A DNA stretch of 59,101 bases from an uncultured bacterium (lineage in GTDB: Bacteria; Bacillota; Clostridia; Lachnospirales; Lachnospiraceae): positions 1 to 59,101 of the forward strand of contig CANPIC010000013.1 of the NCBI GenBank assembly GCA_947574055.1, given 5' to 3'. The notes beneath the pieces were generated by a model that had not been told where the DNA came from, searched no databases, and saw nothing but the letters and a program-made list of their open reading frames with translations. Positions 41,914-51,727 of the stretch are shown here, one piece after another. The position numbers were made by a program, and so were the translations under genes. Position 1 is the stretch's first letter. Every line of letters begins with the position of its first letter.

Positions 41914-43398
41914 ATGAACAACATTCCCAAGATTAAATTAGGTATCGTAGCCGTAAGCCGTGACTGCTTCCCGGAGAGCCTTTCCGTAAACAGAAGAAAA
42001 GCGCTGGTGGAAGCCTATAAGGCAAAATATGATGCGGCAGATATTTACGAATGTCCGATCTGTATCGTAGAGAGCGAAATTCACATGGTACAGGCACTGG
42101 AAGATATCAAAAAAGAAGGCTGTAACGCACTTTGCGTATACCTGGGAAACTTTGGACCTGAAATCTCCGAAACACTGCTGGCAAAGCATTTTGACGGGCC
42201 TAAGATGTTTGTTGCAGCAGCAGAAGAGAGCCAGAACGACCTTTCCGATGGCCGCGGCGATGCTTACTGCGGCATGCTGAATGCAAGCTATAACTTAAAG
42301 CTGCGCAACATTCAGGCATATATTCCGGAATATCCGGTAGGCACTGCGCAGGACTGCGCTGATATGATCCATGAATTTCTTCCTGTGGCACGTGCACTGG
42401 TAGGCCTGTCCGAACTCAAAATCATCAGCTTCGGCCCCAGACCGTTGAACTTCCTGGCATGCAACGCCCCGATCAAACAGCTTTATAACCTGGGGGTTGA
42501 GATTGAGGAAAATTCCGAACTTGATCTGTTCGAGGCATTTAACAAACATGCGGATGATCCCCGTATTCCTGCTAAAGTAGAAGAGATGGCCGCAGAACTG
42601 GGCACCGGTAATAAGAAACCGGAAGTGCTTCCGAAACTGGCGCAGTATGAACTCACCCTTCTTGACTGGGTGGAAGAGCACAGAGGTTACAGAAAATATG
42701 TGGCCATTGCAGGAAAATGCTGGCCCGCATTCCAGACACAGTTCGGTTTCGTACCCTGCTATGTAAACAGCCGCCTCACAGGTATGGGGATTCCGGTATC
42801 CTGCGAAGTGGATATCTATGGCTGTCTGAGTGAGTTCATCGGCACATGTGTCAGCGAAGATGCCGTTACCTTGCTGGATATCAACAACTCCGTACCGGCT
42901 GATATGTATCAGGAAGCGATCGAAGGCAAATTCGATTATACTCACAAAGATACCTTTATGGGCTTCCACTGCGGCAATACCTGCTCCTCCAAGCTGTCTT
43001 TCCATGAGATGAAATATCAGAAGATCATGGCAAGAAACCTGCCCGTAGAAGTGACAAACGGCACACTGGAAGGAGATATCGTACCCGGAAATATCACATT
43101 CTTCCGTCTGCAGTCCACAGCCGATGCCAAGATCCGCGCTTACGTGGCAGAAGGGGAAGTGCTTCCCGTGGCAACCAAATCCTTCGGCGCGATCGGCGTA
43201 TTTGCCATCAAAGAGATGGGCAGATTCTATCGTCACGTGCTGATCGAGAAAAACTATCCGCACCACGGCGCTGTTGCGTTTGGCCACTATGGCAAGGCTC
43301 TGTTTGAAGTGTTCAAATATCTGGGTGTTCCGATGGAAGACCTCAACTATAACCAGCCTAAGAATGTTCCTTATCCTACGGAAAATCCGTTTGCATAA
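41914..43398 (+). CDS. L-fucose/L-arabinose isomerase-family protein
   Basis: Aldose-ketose isomerase-type protein of 494 residues. The C-terminal part 'FGHYGKALFEVFKYLGVPME' and the segment 'GFHCGNTCSSKLSF' belong to the FucI/AraA superfamily, in which Glu, Asp and His residues bind Mn2+. The start is the ATG 41914 after GGAGGACAAAAC; the frame is open 18 codons further upstream. With the kinase it would convert an aldose to a ketose phosphate. No aldolase, epimerase or transporter is in the window, so later steps must be encoded elsewhere. Confidence 0.85.
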   Translation: MNNIPKIKLGIVAVSRDCFPESLSVNRRKALVEAYKAKYDAADIYECPICIVESEIHMVQALEDIKKEGCNALCVYLGNFGPEISETLLAKHFDGPKMFVAAAEESQNDLSDGRGDAYCGMLNASYNLKLRNIQAYIPEYPVGTAQDCADMIHEFLPVARALVGLSELKIISFGPRPLNFLACNAPIKQLYNLGVEIEENSELDLFEAFNKHADDPRIPAKVEEMAAELGTGNKKPEVLPKLAQYELTLLDWVEEHRGYRKYVAIAGKCWPAFQTQFGFVPCYVNSRLTGMGIPVSCEVDIYGCLSEFIGTCVSEDAVTLLDINNSVPADMYQEAIEGKFDYTHKDTFMGFHCGNTCSSKLSFHEMKYQKIMARNLPVEVTNGTLEGDIVPGNITFFRLQSTADAKIRAYVAEGEVLPVATKSFGAIGVFAIKEMGRFYRHVLIEKNYPHHGAVAFGHYGKALFEVFKYLGVPMEDLNYNQPKNVPYPTENPFA

Positions 43399-43419
43399 GA
43401 GAAATAGTCAGACATCCGG

Positions 43420-43451
43420 GCCCCCGTTCCTCTTTTGGGAACGGGGGTTTT
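43420..43451 (+). terminator. Terminator of the sugar operon
   Basis: CCCCCGTTCC (43421-43430) pairs with GGAACGGGGG (43438-43447) around a short loop, followed by TTTTG. It ends the kinase-DUF4867-isomerase transcript. Confidence 0.88.
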
Positions 43452-43455
43452 GTAT

Positions 43456-43484
43456 TTGACTTTTTGATGCCGCTATGTTATGGT
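43456..43484 (+). promoter_or_regulatory. Promoter of the lipoprotein nuclease/phosphatase gene
   Basis: TTGACT at 43456-43461, 17 bases, TATGGT at 43479-43484, directly after the preceding terminator. The leader to 43609 would be about 120 nt. Confidence 0.55.
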
Positions 43485-43608
43485 ACGCATTGTAATAACA
43501 GGTGTGTCTGTAAAACGGATTTAATGGGTAAAGTTTTCGTGGGTGGGAGTTTTACGTTCATACTGTGGAATCATTTTCAAAAGAAGAAGAGAAAAGGAGA
43601 AAAAGAAA

Positions 43609-44619
43609 ATGAAAAAAGCGAGATTCTTATCTGTTTTCATGATCTCGGCCATGTTACTGGGCGGGTGCGGACAGGCGGGACCGCAGACATAGGAACCCTC
43701 CCAGACCCCCGAGACAGAAGCGGCAGAAAGCACAGAAACGCAGGCGGCAGAGACAGAACCAACAGAAGACGCGGAGAGTACAGAGACAGAAGCGGCATCC
43801 GCTGACAGCAGTGAAGGTGTGACGCTGACGGTAGGCACTTTTAACATTGATGCGAAATCACAGCCTGATATAGCGGCGCAGAGTAAACTGATGGCGGATC
43901 ATAAAGTAGAGATCCTCGGTATTCAGGAAGTGGATCATAATACCATCCGCAACAATTATAATATGGCAGAAAAATTTGCCTCGGACCCTTATACGGATTA
44001 CTTCTATACCAATGCCATCGGGTTCCAGGGCGGGGAATATGGCATTGCCACCATTTCCAGCTTTGAGATCAAAGAATCGGCAGCTACGGAATTATACAGT
44101 GCTGAATTTAAAGGGAAAGAACTTGCGGAAGAATTAAAGGAAGCATATCTGAATCATAATCCGGATGACCAGGCAACCGTGGATGCCCTGGATGCAGTCA
44201 GTGAGAAAGGACCGATAGAGCCGCGTTGTTTCCAGCGGGTTCTGATTGAAAAAGAAGGCAAAGAGATTGCCTTTTATAATACACATTTAAGCTGGGAAGA
44301 TAAATCACTGCGGGCACAGCAGATGGAGACACTGGTTAAGGCTCTGGATGAGGACGCCTGCGAATATAAGATTATCGTCGGTGATTTCAATGCAGATCAG
44401 GAAACCGCAGAATTTGATATTTTCACAGAAAACTACAGCATTGCCAACGGCAAAGACGGACAATGGCTGGACACCTTTAACGGTGCAGACGATACCATGA
44501 AGGTATTCAGTGTGGATAATGTGATCGTATCAAAGAATATCACCATTGACAGTGTTAACATGATTGAAAACACCTTGTCAGATCATAACCCGATGGTTGT
44601 GGAACTGACTCTCCAATAA
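43609..44619 (+). pseudogene. Lipoprotein of the endonuclease/exonuclease/phosphatase family, interrupted by an in-frame amber codon
   Basis: From the ATG at 43609 the frame reads a lipoprotein signal peptide with lipobox 'LLGGCGQAG', then meets TAG at 43690-43692 (codon 28). The same frame continues with an acidic E/T/A-rich linker and a DNase I-like domain, uninterrupted to 44619. The domain has 'VGTFNIDAKS', 'GIQEVDHNTI', 'YNTHLSWEDK', 'IVGDFNADQE' and the terminal 'LSDHNPMVVEL', i.e. all catalytic elements. A single CAG-to-TAG change explains the break. A GTG at 43819 could start the catalytic domain alone, without export. Suppression or readthrough is possible but unsupported. Ribosome site AAAAGGAGA precedes 43609. 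Confidence 0.85.
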
Positions 44620-44724
44620 CAGGCGGATGCTCCGGCATCGCAAAGGACGGTGCGGCGTACGCGGTTACTTTACATGAGGTTGATGAGAGAAATAAAAATC
44701 TTGAAAAATTTTTCAAAAACCCTC

Positions 44725-44751
44725 TAAAGTATTTTTTGATCAATCCGATAT
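44725..44751 (+). promoter_or_regulatory. Sigma-28 (FliA/SigD) type promoter of flagellin
   Basis: TAAA at 44725-44728, 15 bases, TCCGATAT at 44744-44751, close to the consensus TAAA-N15-GCCGATAA. It is the expected class of promoter for a flagellin gene. The leader to the ATG at 44951 would be about 190 nt. Confidence 0.85.
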
Positions 44752-44771
44752 AAAGAATGTAAAACACAGAA

Positions 44772-44796
44772 ACAACTCAATCGCGCAAAGAGTTGT
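44772..44796 (+). promoter_or_regulatory. Hairpin near the 5' end of the flagellin leader
   Basis: ACAACTC (44772-44778) pairs perfectly with GAGTTGT (44790-44796) around an 11-base loop, about 12 nt into the transcript. It may stabilise the flagellin mRNA 5' end. The rest of the leader to 44938 shows no structure I recognise. Confidence 0.45.
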
Positions 44797-44950
44797 CTCC
44801 GGAAAAGGTAATAACCGGCGGTTTTCTAGAGACCATCGGATATTATGATAAACATAACAATATGTAATCCAAAATCAGTAACAACATGGGCAAAAGGAAT
44901 TGCACATGTAGATATAATCGGCACAGGGCCGAAAAACAAGGAGGTAAATT

Positions 44951-46546
44951 ATGGTAGTACAACACAATCTGACAGCGATGAACTCTAACAGAATGTTAGG
45001 CGTTACCACAAGCCAGCAGGCTAAGGCAACCGAGAAATTATCATCCGGTTATAAGATCAACCGTGCAGCAGATGATGCAGCAGGTCTGGCAATTTCCGAA
45101 AAAATGAGAAAGCAGATCAGAGGTCTTACACAGGCATCTGCAAACGCACAGGATGGTATCTCTACTGTACAGACAGCAGAAGGTGCACTGACAGAAGTGC
45201 ATGATATGCTTCAGAGAATGAACGAGCTGGCAGTAAAGGCTGCAAACGGCACGAACTCCGTATCTGACCGTGAAGCAATCCAGGCCGAGATTGATCAGCT
45301 GGTAACAGAAATTGACCGTGTTGCTGAGACAACCAAATTCAATGAGACATATCTGTTAAAGGGTGACAGAACAGCTGTTAAAGGTTATTCTTACAATTAT
45401 GCTACAGTTACCGCTGGTGCTACAGTTCAGCCTGCACAGGCAGCAAGCATCTCCAATGCAACAGGTAAAGCTGGCGTTCTGAACATCGACCAGGCTACAG
45501 GCCTTTCCGCTATGGTAAGCTTCAGCAGCAAGGCAACCTCTGCAGCACAGAATGAAATCGCTAACTCTCTGAAGAATCAGGGTCTGAACATCACCGTAGA
45601 GTTGACAACAGACAATACAGACTCTCAGTCCGTTGGCAAACAGGAAGCAAAATACAGCATCTCCCTGAATGGTGCAGTGGCAGATAAGTACACAATCACA
45701 GCTACCACAAAAGCAACCGCTCCTGATCAGACATCATCCATGAAGTTCTACATCAAGGATAAGAGCGGCCAGACAATCGCTACGATCACAGCAATGGGTA
45801 TTGCTGCAGCAGGCGTAACAGCTGGTGCTACAAAGGTTGACGGAAGTGCAGTAAGCAAACGTGTAGATGGTATCTACTCCGCAAACGTAATGGCAAGCAA
45901 AGCTGGCGCAGCTTACACAGAAGGCGAGCAGTATGCATTCTATGATGTGGATGGCAACAAACTTTCCGCTAACGCTCTGAACAAGTACTTCACTGCTGAA
46001 GTTGTTGACGGCGCAAATGGCAAGACGATCACTGTTGCTGCTTCACCGAACGCACCTTATGTATATGATGCAACCGGCAACAAGATCAACATCACCAAGA
46101 TGGCTAGCCAGGTTAAGGCAAATCAGGACGTTACGGGTGCTCTTCAGGTAAGACTTCATGTAGGTGCTGACGCAACAAGCAACAACCAGATCACCATGAA
46201 CCTGGATGCTATGACAGCTAAGGGACTCGGTGTAGTAGGCCTTCGTGTAGATGGTACTGATGATACCAATGCAAGAAATGCAATCGAGACGATCAAGGCA
46301 GCAATCACCAAAGTTTCTTCTCAGCGTTCCGCACTTGGTGCAGTTCAGAACAGACTTGAGCACACCATCAACAACCTGGATAACGTTGTTGAGAACACCA
46401 CATCTGCTGAAAGCCAGATCCGTGATACAGATATGGCATCCCAGATGGTTGAGTACTCCAAGAACCAGATTCTGGCACAGGCAGGTCAGTCTATGCTTGC
46501 ACAGGCTAACCAGTCCAACCAGGGCGTACTGTCCTTACTGCAGTAA
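44951..46546 (+). CDS. hag: Flagellin
   Basis: Flagellar filament protein of 531 residues. The conserved D0/D1 start '[20 protein letters not shown]' with '[20 protein letters not shown]' and the C-terminal D1/D0 part '[20 protein letters not shown]' ending 'LSLLQ' are complete. The central region (about 150-420) is a variable Thr/Ala/Lys-rich surface domain with many potential O-glycosylation sites. Perfect AAGGAGG ribosome site. Exported by the flagellar type III apparatus, whose genes are outside this window. The glycosyltransferase gene follows after the terminator. Confidence 0.97.
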   Translation: MVVQHNLTAMNSNRMLGVTTSQQAKATEKLSSGYKINRAADDAAGLAISEKMRKQIRGLTQASANAQDGISTVQTAEGALTEVHDMLQRMNELAVKAANGTNSVSDREAIQAEIDQLVTEIDRVAETTKFNETYLLKGDRTAVKGYSYNYATVTAGATVQPAQAASISNATGKAGVLNIDQATGLSAMVSFSSKATSAAQNEIANSLKNQGLNITVELTTDNTDSQSVGKQEAKYSISLNGAVADKYTITATTKATAPDQTSSMKFYIKDKSGQTIATITAMGIAAAGVTAGATKVDGSAVSKRVDGIYSANVMASKAGAAYTEGEQYAFYDVDGNKLSANALNKYFTAEVVDGANGKTITVAASPNAPYVYDATGNKINITKMASQVKANQDVTGALQVRLHVGADATSNNQITMNLDAMTAKGLGVVGLRVDGTDDTNARNAIETIKAAITKVSSQRSALGAVQNRLEHTINNLDNVVENTTSAESQIRDTDMASQMVEYSKNQILAQAGQSMLAQANQSNQGVLSLLQ

Positions 46547-46638
46547 TCTGACGGAAGTCTCAGATATAAGAATGATGAAAGTAACCGCATAGGCGGCGAA
46601 TTTCAAAAGGGAATCCGCAGGGATTACCCGCCATACAG

Positions 46639-46672
46639 GAAGGGGCGGCTTCAAAACCGTCCTTTTCTTTTT
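46639..46672 (+). terminator. Terminator after flagellin
   Basis: AAGGGGCGG (46640-46648) pairs with CCGTCCTT (46657-46664), including G-T pairs, followed by TTTTCTTTTT. Separates flagellin from the glycosyltransferase gene. Confidence 0.75.
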
Positions 46673-46744
46673 ATCGTATAGCTGATCTGCGGGCAGGAAA
46701 GAGAAGTTTCCGCATAACAGGCTGTTGTAAAATGGGAGGAAAGC

Positions 46745-48931
46745 ATGAATAATAACAAACCTTTATTGACAATATCAATGCTGTCATGCGGAAGGCAGAA
46801 AACACTGAGAAAATGTCTGGATTCCATTATGCCTTTGATGGAAAGAATCCCCAGTGAACTGATTATAGTGGATACCGGATGCGATGAAGAGACAAAGGCC
46901 ATGATGCAGGTATATACGGACAAGATTATTCCGTTTACCTGGTGTGATGATTTTTCCAAAGCGAGAAATGCCGGGTTGGAACTGGCAAAAGGCGAATGGT
47001 TTATGTATCTGGACGATGATGAGTGGTTTCTGGATACCAAAGAGATTGAAGACTTTTTCCTTACCGGTGATTATAAAAATTATTGTTATGCCTGCTATAT
47101 CCAGCGTAATTACACCACATATAACAGGCAGCTTTATACGGATGCCTGGGTATCACGTCTGGTACATCTGAAGCCGGGCATACGTTTTATCAGTACCATT
47201 CATGAATACTTTTATCCTCTTCAGGATCCCTATAAGCTGCTTCATTCCACAGTGGAGCATTTTGGTTACATTTATGCGACCAAAGAAGAAGAGCGGCAGC
47301 ATATCAAGCGCAATACCGTACTGCTTCAGAAGATGATGAAGAAAGAACCCAATGTCATACGTTGGTGGATCCACCTGGAGCAGGAATACCGGGCAGCAGA
47401 AGAGTTTCAGCAAATGCAGGATCTTTGCCGGGATGGTATTCGCCATTTCCGGAACTTCAATGATAAAGTAACGAACCGCGACAGGGGCTCTTTTTACTGT
47501 GGACTGGTGGAAGCAGAACTGTTATCTGCTTACTACGAGCAGGCCGAAGAGGATATCAAGAATGGGCTCAAAGACAGACGAAACACACAGATGTGTCAGA
47601 TGCGTCTCTACAATCTGGGTTCCGAGGCCTTTTTCAAACAGAAAAAATATAAAGAAGCCAGGGAATATTGTGAAAAGTACCTGGAATATTATGAAATTTT
47701 AAAAGACAATGAGAAGGAAAGGGTTGAACAGGAGGCTTTTTTTGTCAACAATGCGTTTGAACCTTCGGGCCTGTTTAGTACTTTATGTTATTACATTCTC
47801 TCGGACCTTTATCTGGGGGAAACCAATGCTTTTAAAAAGCATTTCTGGGATTTTGGCTGGGACGGCGTCCTGATGCTGAATAAAGAGTTTATCAAAGAAG
47901 TCATCGAATGTATGTCCAAGCTGCCTTTTGAGGAAGTGTTTGTGAAGGCGACCAAGACAATGATGAGCTGGAAAGGGCTGGATGAGTTCTGGGATAAGGT
48001 GCAGGAGATTGAGAAGAAATCTGTTGTTTCGCCGGAGCGGCAGGAGCAGTTCTGGCGCCTGGCACGGATTATTTCACAGGTAGACATTGCCAATTATTAT
48101 GTATGGTATACGAAGATTCTGTATGATGATCATACTGACGAGGTCGAAAGTCTGGATGGATATTATCAGAAGATGTTCCAGTATGTGACGGATATCTTCC
48201 AGCTGGACGACAAGATTTTCGAAGTTGCGGAGCGGCGCCGGATTGATCTGGGGAGCAGATTTGCCGAGATACCCTTTGATCAGTGGAAACTGGGAATAGA
48301 TGCTTTCTTTTCCAACAGTTCATACGAAAAGATCGTGGAACGGGCCGGTGTGGTGGAACGTACTGTTCCTGATGAGATTACCGATGAAAGAATGGCTGTC
48401 AGATATCACTATTTCTTTATGAAAACCGCGGAAGCAAAAGTGGTCTATGGTTATAGCAAGGATAACTTTGATGCCTTACAGGAATGTCTGCGGGATTTTT
48501 CTGACAAGTGCCTTACTTTTTATAGTCGCTATTTTAAAGAGAGTGCATTTGGTGGAGAGATGGAGATGCTGCCGCCGCCCTGCCGCGCCGCAGTAAGATT
48601 TCAGGATCTGCTCAAAGCCCAGGCGGCAGAAGATCGGCAGGCGGTAAGCGACTGCCTCAAAGCCTCAGTGGGTGTGTTCAAGGATTTTGATAACGCAGTA
48701 AAGGCTTACACTGCTCTGTATGCAGCGCAGGAGAAGGCAAAGCTGGAGTCCGAACAGGTATCTCCGGAGATGCGTGCACTGGCCGCGCAGATCAAAGGCA
48801 AGATACGAATGTTGCTGGCACAGGGCATGGTTGCGGAGAGTTATCAGGTATTGCAGCAGCTTAAAACATTTATCCCCGGCGATCCGGAGGTCACAGAACT
48901 GGAAAAAGAAATTTCTCTGAGATTTTCATAA
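46745..48931 (+). CDS. Family 2 glycosyltransferase with long helical C-terminus
   Basis: Protein of 728 residues. Residues about 1-230 form a GT-A domain: 'LLTISMLSCGRQKTLRKCLD', nucleotide-binding 'ELIIVDTGCDEET', and the metal-binding 'GEWFMYLDDDEWFLDT'. The remaining about 500 residues are helical and rich in aromatic and acidic residues, with TPR-like pairs ('EAFFKQKKYKEAREYCEKYL'), probably for protein substrate binding. No TM helices. Location directly behind flagellin suggests flagellin glycosylation in the cytoplasm; this is contextual inference. GGGAGGAAAGC precedes the ATG. Confidence 0.88.
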   Translation: MNNNKPLLTISMLSCGRQKTLRKCLDSIMPLMERIPSELIIVDTGCDEETKAMMQVYTDKIIPFTWCDDFSKARNAGLELAKGEWFMYLDDDEWFLDTKEIEDFFLTGDYKNYCYACYIQRNYTTYNRQLYTDAWVSRLVHLKPGIRFISTIHEYFYPLQDPYKLLHSTVEHFGYIYATKEEERQHIKRNTVLLQKMMKKEPNVIRWWIHLEQEYRAAEEFQQMQDLCRDGIRHFRNFNDKVTNRDRGSFYCGLVEAELLSAYYEQAEEDIKNGLKDRRNTQMCQMRLYNLGSEAFFKQKKYKEAREYCEKYLEYYEILKDNEKERVEQEAFFVNNAFEPSGLFSTLCYYILSDLYLGETNAFKKHFWDFGWDGVLMLNKEFIKEVIECMSKLPFEEVFVKATKTMMSWKGLDEFWDKVQEIEKKSVVSPERQEQFWRLARIISQVDIANYYVWYTKILYDDHTDEVESLDGYYQKMFQYVTDIFQLDDKIFEVAERRRIDLGSRFAEIPFDQWKLGIDAFFSNSSYEKIVERAGVVERTVPDEITDERMAVRYHYFFMKTAEAKVVYGYSKDNFDALQECLRDFSDKCLTFYSRYFKESAFGGEMEMLPPPCRAAVRFQDLLKAQAAEDRQAVSDCLKASVGVFKDFDNAVKAYTALYAAQEKAKLESEQVSPEMRALAAQIKGKIRMLLAQGMVAESYQVLQQLKTFIPGDPEVTELEKEISLRFS

Positions 48932-48937
48932 AATAAT

Positions 48938-48996
48938 ACTTCCATTGGTATGCTTATCTGATAGAATGACAGAAGGCATGGCAATGGAAGTTTTTG
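48938..48996 (+). terminator. Hairpin terminator-like structure between glycosyltransferase and MBOAT genes
   Basis: ACTTCCATTG (48938-48947) and CAATGGAAGT (48982-48991) are perfect 10-base arms; ATGC/GCAT can extend the stem inside. A short run of T follows. The long loop makes it a moderate terminator candidate. Confidence 0.5.
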
Positions 48997-49014
48997 GTAT
49001 TACAGGAGGCAGAT

Positions 49015-50412
49015 ATGCTTTTCAGCTCCATGATTTTTTTATGGTTGTTCTTACCGGTTGTTTTGATTATCAGCAAATTTTTAAAGACCAGGCAGCAGAA
49101 TATCTTTTTGCTGGTGGCGAGTCTGTTTTTTTATGCATGGGGAGAACCGAAATATGTACTGCTGATGCTGGTTTCCATATTTCTCAACTGGGGCTGTGGG
49201 ATGCTGCTGACACATGCTGCAGCATACAAAAAAGCAATTTTGATAGCGTCTGTTGTGTTCAATCTTTCTCTGCTGGGTTATTTCAAATATCTGGGACTTC
49301 TTGTCAGGACATTAAATCATCTGCTGGGCAGAGAAGTGCTGACAGCGCCGCAGATAGCGTTGCCCATCGGTATTTCATTTTTTACGTTTCAGGCGTTGTC
49401 TTATGTGATTGATGTATATCGTGGAACATGTGCCGTTCAGAAAAATCCGCTTTCCCTTGCGCTGTATATTGCGTTTTTTCCCCAGCTTATTGCCGGGCCT
49501 ATTGTCAAATATAAAGAGATCAATGAGCAGATCACCGACCGCCGGATTACCAGTCGTGGGCTGATGGTGGGAATCCGGCGCTTTTGTTACGGGCTGGCAA
49601 AAAAAGTATTGATCTCCAATGTACTGGCACAGAGCGCAGATCTGATATTTGCACTGGAGATGCCGGAAATAACGGGTATTTTGGCCTGGACGGCAGCGTT
49701 TTTATATACCTTTCAGATTTATTATGATTTTTCCGGGTATTCGGATATGGCTATCGGACTGGGAAGTATGTTTGGTTTTACGTTTCAGGAGAATTTTAAC
49801 TACCCCTATATGTCCCGTTCGATCAGGGAGTTCTGGCAGAGATGGCATATTTCCCTCAGCACCTGGTTTCGGGAATATGTCTATATTCCCCTGGGTGGCA
49901 ACCGCAAGGGCCAGGTACGGACATATGTCAATCTGGGGATTGTATTTTTGCTGACAGGCATCTGGCACGGAGCCAGCTATAATTTTATTTTTTGGGGATT
50001 TTACCACGGCTTTTTTTCGATCCTGGAACGGCTGGGGTTGTCCGGTTTTCTGGAGCGACATAGACGGACAGCCTTTATGTATACGTTTTTGACGGTGCAT
50101 TTTGGCTGGATCTTATTCCGGATTGAGAGTATGCGTCAGATACTGGAATTTGGGAAACGCATTTTACTGCCCTGGTGTTATACGACATCTCACTATTCGG
50201 TCTGGGAGTTTGTCAGCCCTCATACAGTGTTTATTCTGCTCTGTGCAATCGGAGGAATGGGGATCTTGCAGAACATGACAAAGAAAGACGAACGGACGCT
50301 GTCATGGAAGTTTTCGATGGCGGAACTGGCATATTGTACACTGCTACTGCTACTGAGCATATCGGCGCTGGCGGGCAATACGTATAATCCGTTTATCTAT
50401 TTCCGGTTTTAA
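49015..50412 (+). CDS. MBOAT-family O-acyltransferase (AlgI/PatA-like)
   Basis: Polytopic membrane enzyme of 465 residues that passes acyl groups across the membrane to surface polysaccharides or other glycans. It has 'LLVASLFFYAWGEPKYVLLM' at the start, 'LPIGISFFTFQALSYVIDVY' and the catalytic-His segment 'LTGIWHGASYNFIFWGFYHG', all typical of AlgI/DltB-type MBOAT proteins. The ATG 49015 follows AGGAGG; the frame opens 7 codons earlier. The DHHW-type partner gene follows after 21 bases. Confidence 0.93.
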   Translation: MLFSSMIFLWLFLPVVLIISKFLKTRQQNIFLLVASLFFYAWGEPKYVLLMLVSIFLNWGCGMLLTHAAAYKKAILIASVVFNLSLLGYFKYLGLLVRTLNHLLGREVLTAPQIALPIGISFFTFQALSYVIDVYRGTCAVQKNPLSLALYIAFFPQLIAGPIVKYKEINEQITDRRITSRGLMVGIRRFCYGLAKKVLISNVLAQSADLIFALEMPEITGILAWTAAFLYTFQIYYDFSGYSDMAIGLGSMFGFTFQENFNYPYMSRSIREFWQRWHISLSTWFREYVYIPLGGNRKGQVRTYVNLGIVFLLTGIWHGASYNFIFWGFYHGFFSILERLGLSGFLERHRRTAFMYTFLTVHFGWILFRIESMRQILEFGKRILLPWCYTTSHYSVWEFVSPHTVFILLCAIGGMGILQNMTKKDERTLSWKFSMAELAYCTLLLLLSISALAGNTYNPFIYFRF

Positions 50413-50433
50413 GGGAGTTTAAAGGAGACAGCC

Positions 50434-51540
50434 ATGAAAGATAAAGATAAAAGGAAAGAAAAATTGTGGATTCTGATGTTTTTTCTGATGTTGTGCGGCA
50501 GCCAGATCTGTTGGCTGTTTGCGGATCAGGAAGCAGTGGCCGGACATGAGAACCGTACTGCGGCAAAAAAGCCGGTTTTTTCTATTGCTGCGATAGAAGA
50601 GTATCCGGCTATGTATGAGGCTTATTACAATGACCGCCTGCCTTGGCGGGACGAACTGATTCGCCTCAACAGCGCACTTTCCTATTATGTGTTTCAGTCA
50701 TCTTCCAATCAGAATGTGATCAGAGGCAGGGCCGGGTGGCTTTTTTACAACAGTTATACCGATGATAATCCGGTGGAAGGCTATAAGGGGATGAGGCTTT
50801 TTACAGAGGCAGAACTGGCGCAGATTGCGGATAACCTGGTGACGACACAGGCTCTGCTGGCAGAGCAGGGGACGGAATTTGTGCTGTTTATCGCGCCTAA
50901 CAAGGAGCGGATTTACGCAGAGAAGATGCCGGCTTTTTACGGCGCACCTGCACAGATCTATCGCACAGGACAGCTGGTGGAATATCTGCGCGAAAACACG
51001 GATATTCGTGTCGTTTATCCATATGAGGAATTGCTGGCGGCCAAAGAGACGTATCCCTGGCAGCTTTATTATCGTCTTGACACGCACTGGAATTATATCG
51101 GTGCCTATATAGGCAGCCGTGCGCTGGCCGCGGAACTGGGAATTGAGATGCCTGCGCTGGAGGAACTTACCATCACCGAAACAGAACCTACGATTTGTGA
51201 TCTTGCCGATATGCTGAATCTGCGGGAGTCACTGAATACAGACAGCGACTATGTGCTGTCCGGCTATGACAGTTACCAGCTGACGACAGACCGGCATGAT
51301 CTGACCGGTGCCTACATCTATCACTGCCAGGGCGGCGATGCCAGAAAGCTGTTTATGCTGCGCGATTCTTTTGCGGATGCGATGGATAATTTTGTGGCTT
51401 CACGGTTTCAGGCAAGCTGCATGGTGCATTACAGCAGCTATTCCCATCAACTGGCGCTGCAGGAAGAAGCAGACATTTTTGTGTATGAAACAGTGGAACG
51501 ACGGGTGGGAGAATTGCTGAATTTTCGCATGGAATTATAA
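50434..51540 (+). CDS. AlgX/AlgJ-like DHHW-family protein
   Basis: Protein of 368 residues with an N-terminal TM/signal anchor (about 11-28) and an extracytoplasmic SGNH-like domain. 'YRLDTHWNYIGAYIGSRALA' holds the Asp-Thr-His-Trp signature that gives the catalytic Asp-His of AlgJ/AlgX; 'KLFMLRDSFADAM' near the end holds the Ser. It probably receives the acyl group from the MBOAT partner and transfers it to a surface glycan. The target glycan is unknown. Confidence 0.9.
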   Translation: MKDKDKRKEKLWILMFFLMLCGSQICWLFADQEAVAGHENRTAAKKPVFSIAAIEEYPAMYEAYYNDRLPWRDELIRLNSALSYYVFQSSSNQNVIRGRAGWLFYNSYTDDNPVEGYKGMRLFTEAELAQIADNLVTTQALLAEQGTEFVLFIAPNKERIYAEKMPAFYGAPAQIYRTGQLVEYLRENTDIRVVYPYEELLAAKETYPWQLYYRLDTHWNYIGAYIGSRALAAELGIEMPALEELTITETEPTICDLADMLNLRESLNTDSDYVLSGYDSYQLTTDRHDLTGAYIYHCQGGDARKLFMLRDSFADAMDNFVASRFQASCMVHYSSYSHQLALQEEADIFVYETVERRVGELLNFRMEL

Positions 51541-51555
51541 AAAGACATAAAAAAA

Positions 51556-51629
<74 letters not shown>

Positions 51630-51671
51630 ATTTGGAAACACGATCAATCCAGATCGCTGTTACCGAAATCT

Positions 51672-51700
51672 ATAATACAATAAAATTCAGATAATGTCAA
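51672..51700 (-). promoter_or_regulatory. Promoter of tRNA-Pro
   Basis: Minus strand TTGACA (51700-51695), 17 bases, TATTAT (51677-51672). Transcription would begin about 35 nt before the mature tRNA. Confidence 0.75.
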
Positions 51701-51727
51701 AACAAAAATGAAAAAAAGGACAAAAAA

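Noticed and set aside
40470..43287. Long minus-strand frames opposite the sugar kinase and isomerase genes
   Set aside because: Cys/Phe/His-rich translations without motifs; the plus-strand genes are clearly real.
43690..43692. TAG read as pyrrolysine
   Set aside because: No pyl genes or methylamine methyltransferases are in the window and the codon is in a disordered linker; a point mutation is simpler.
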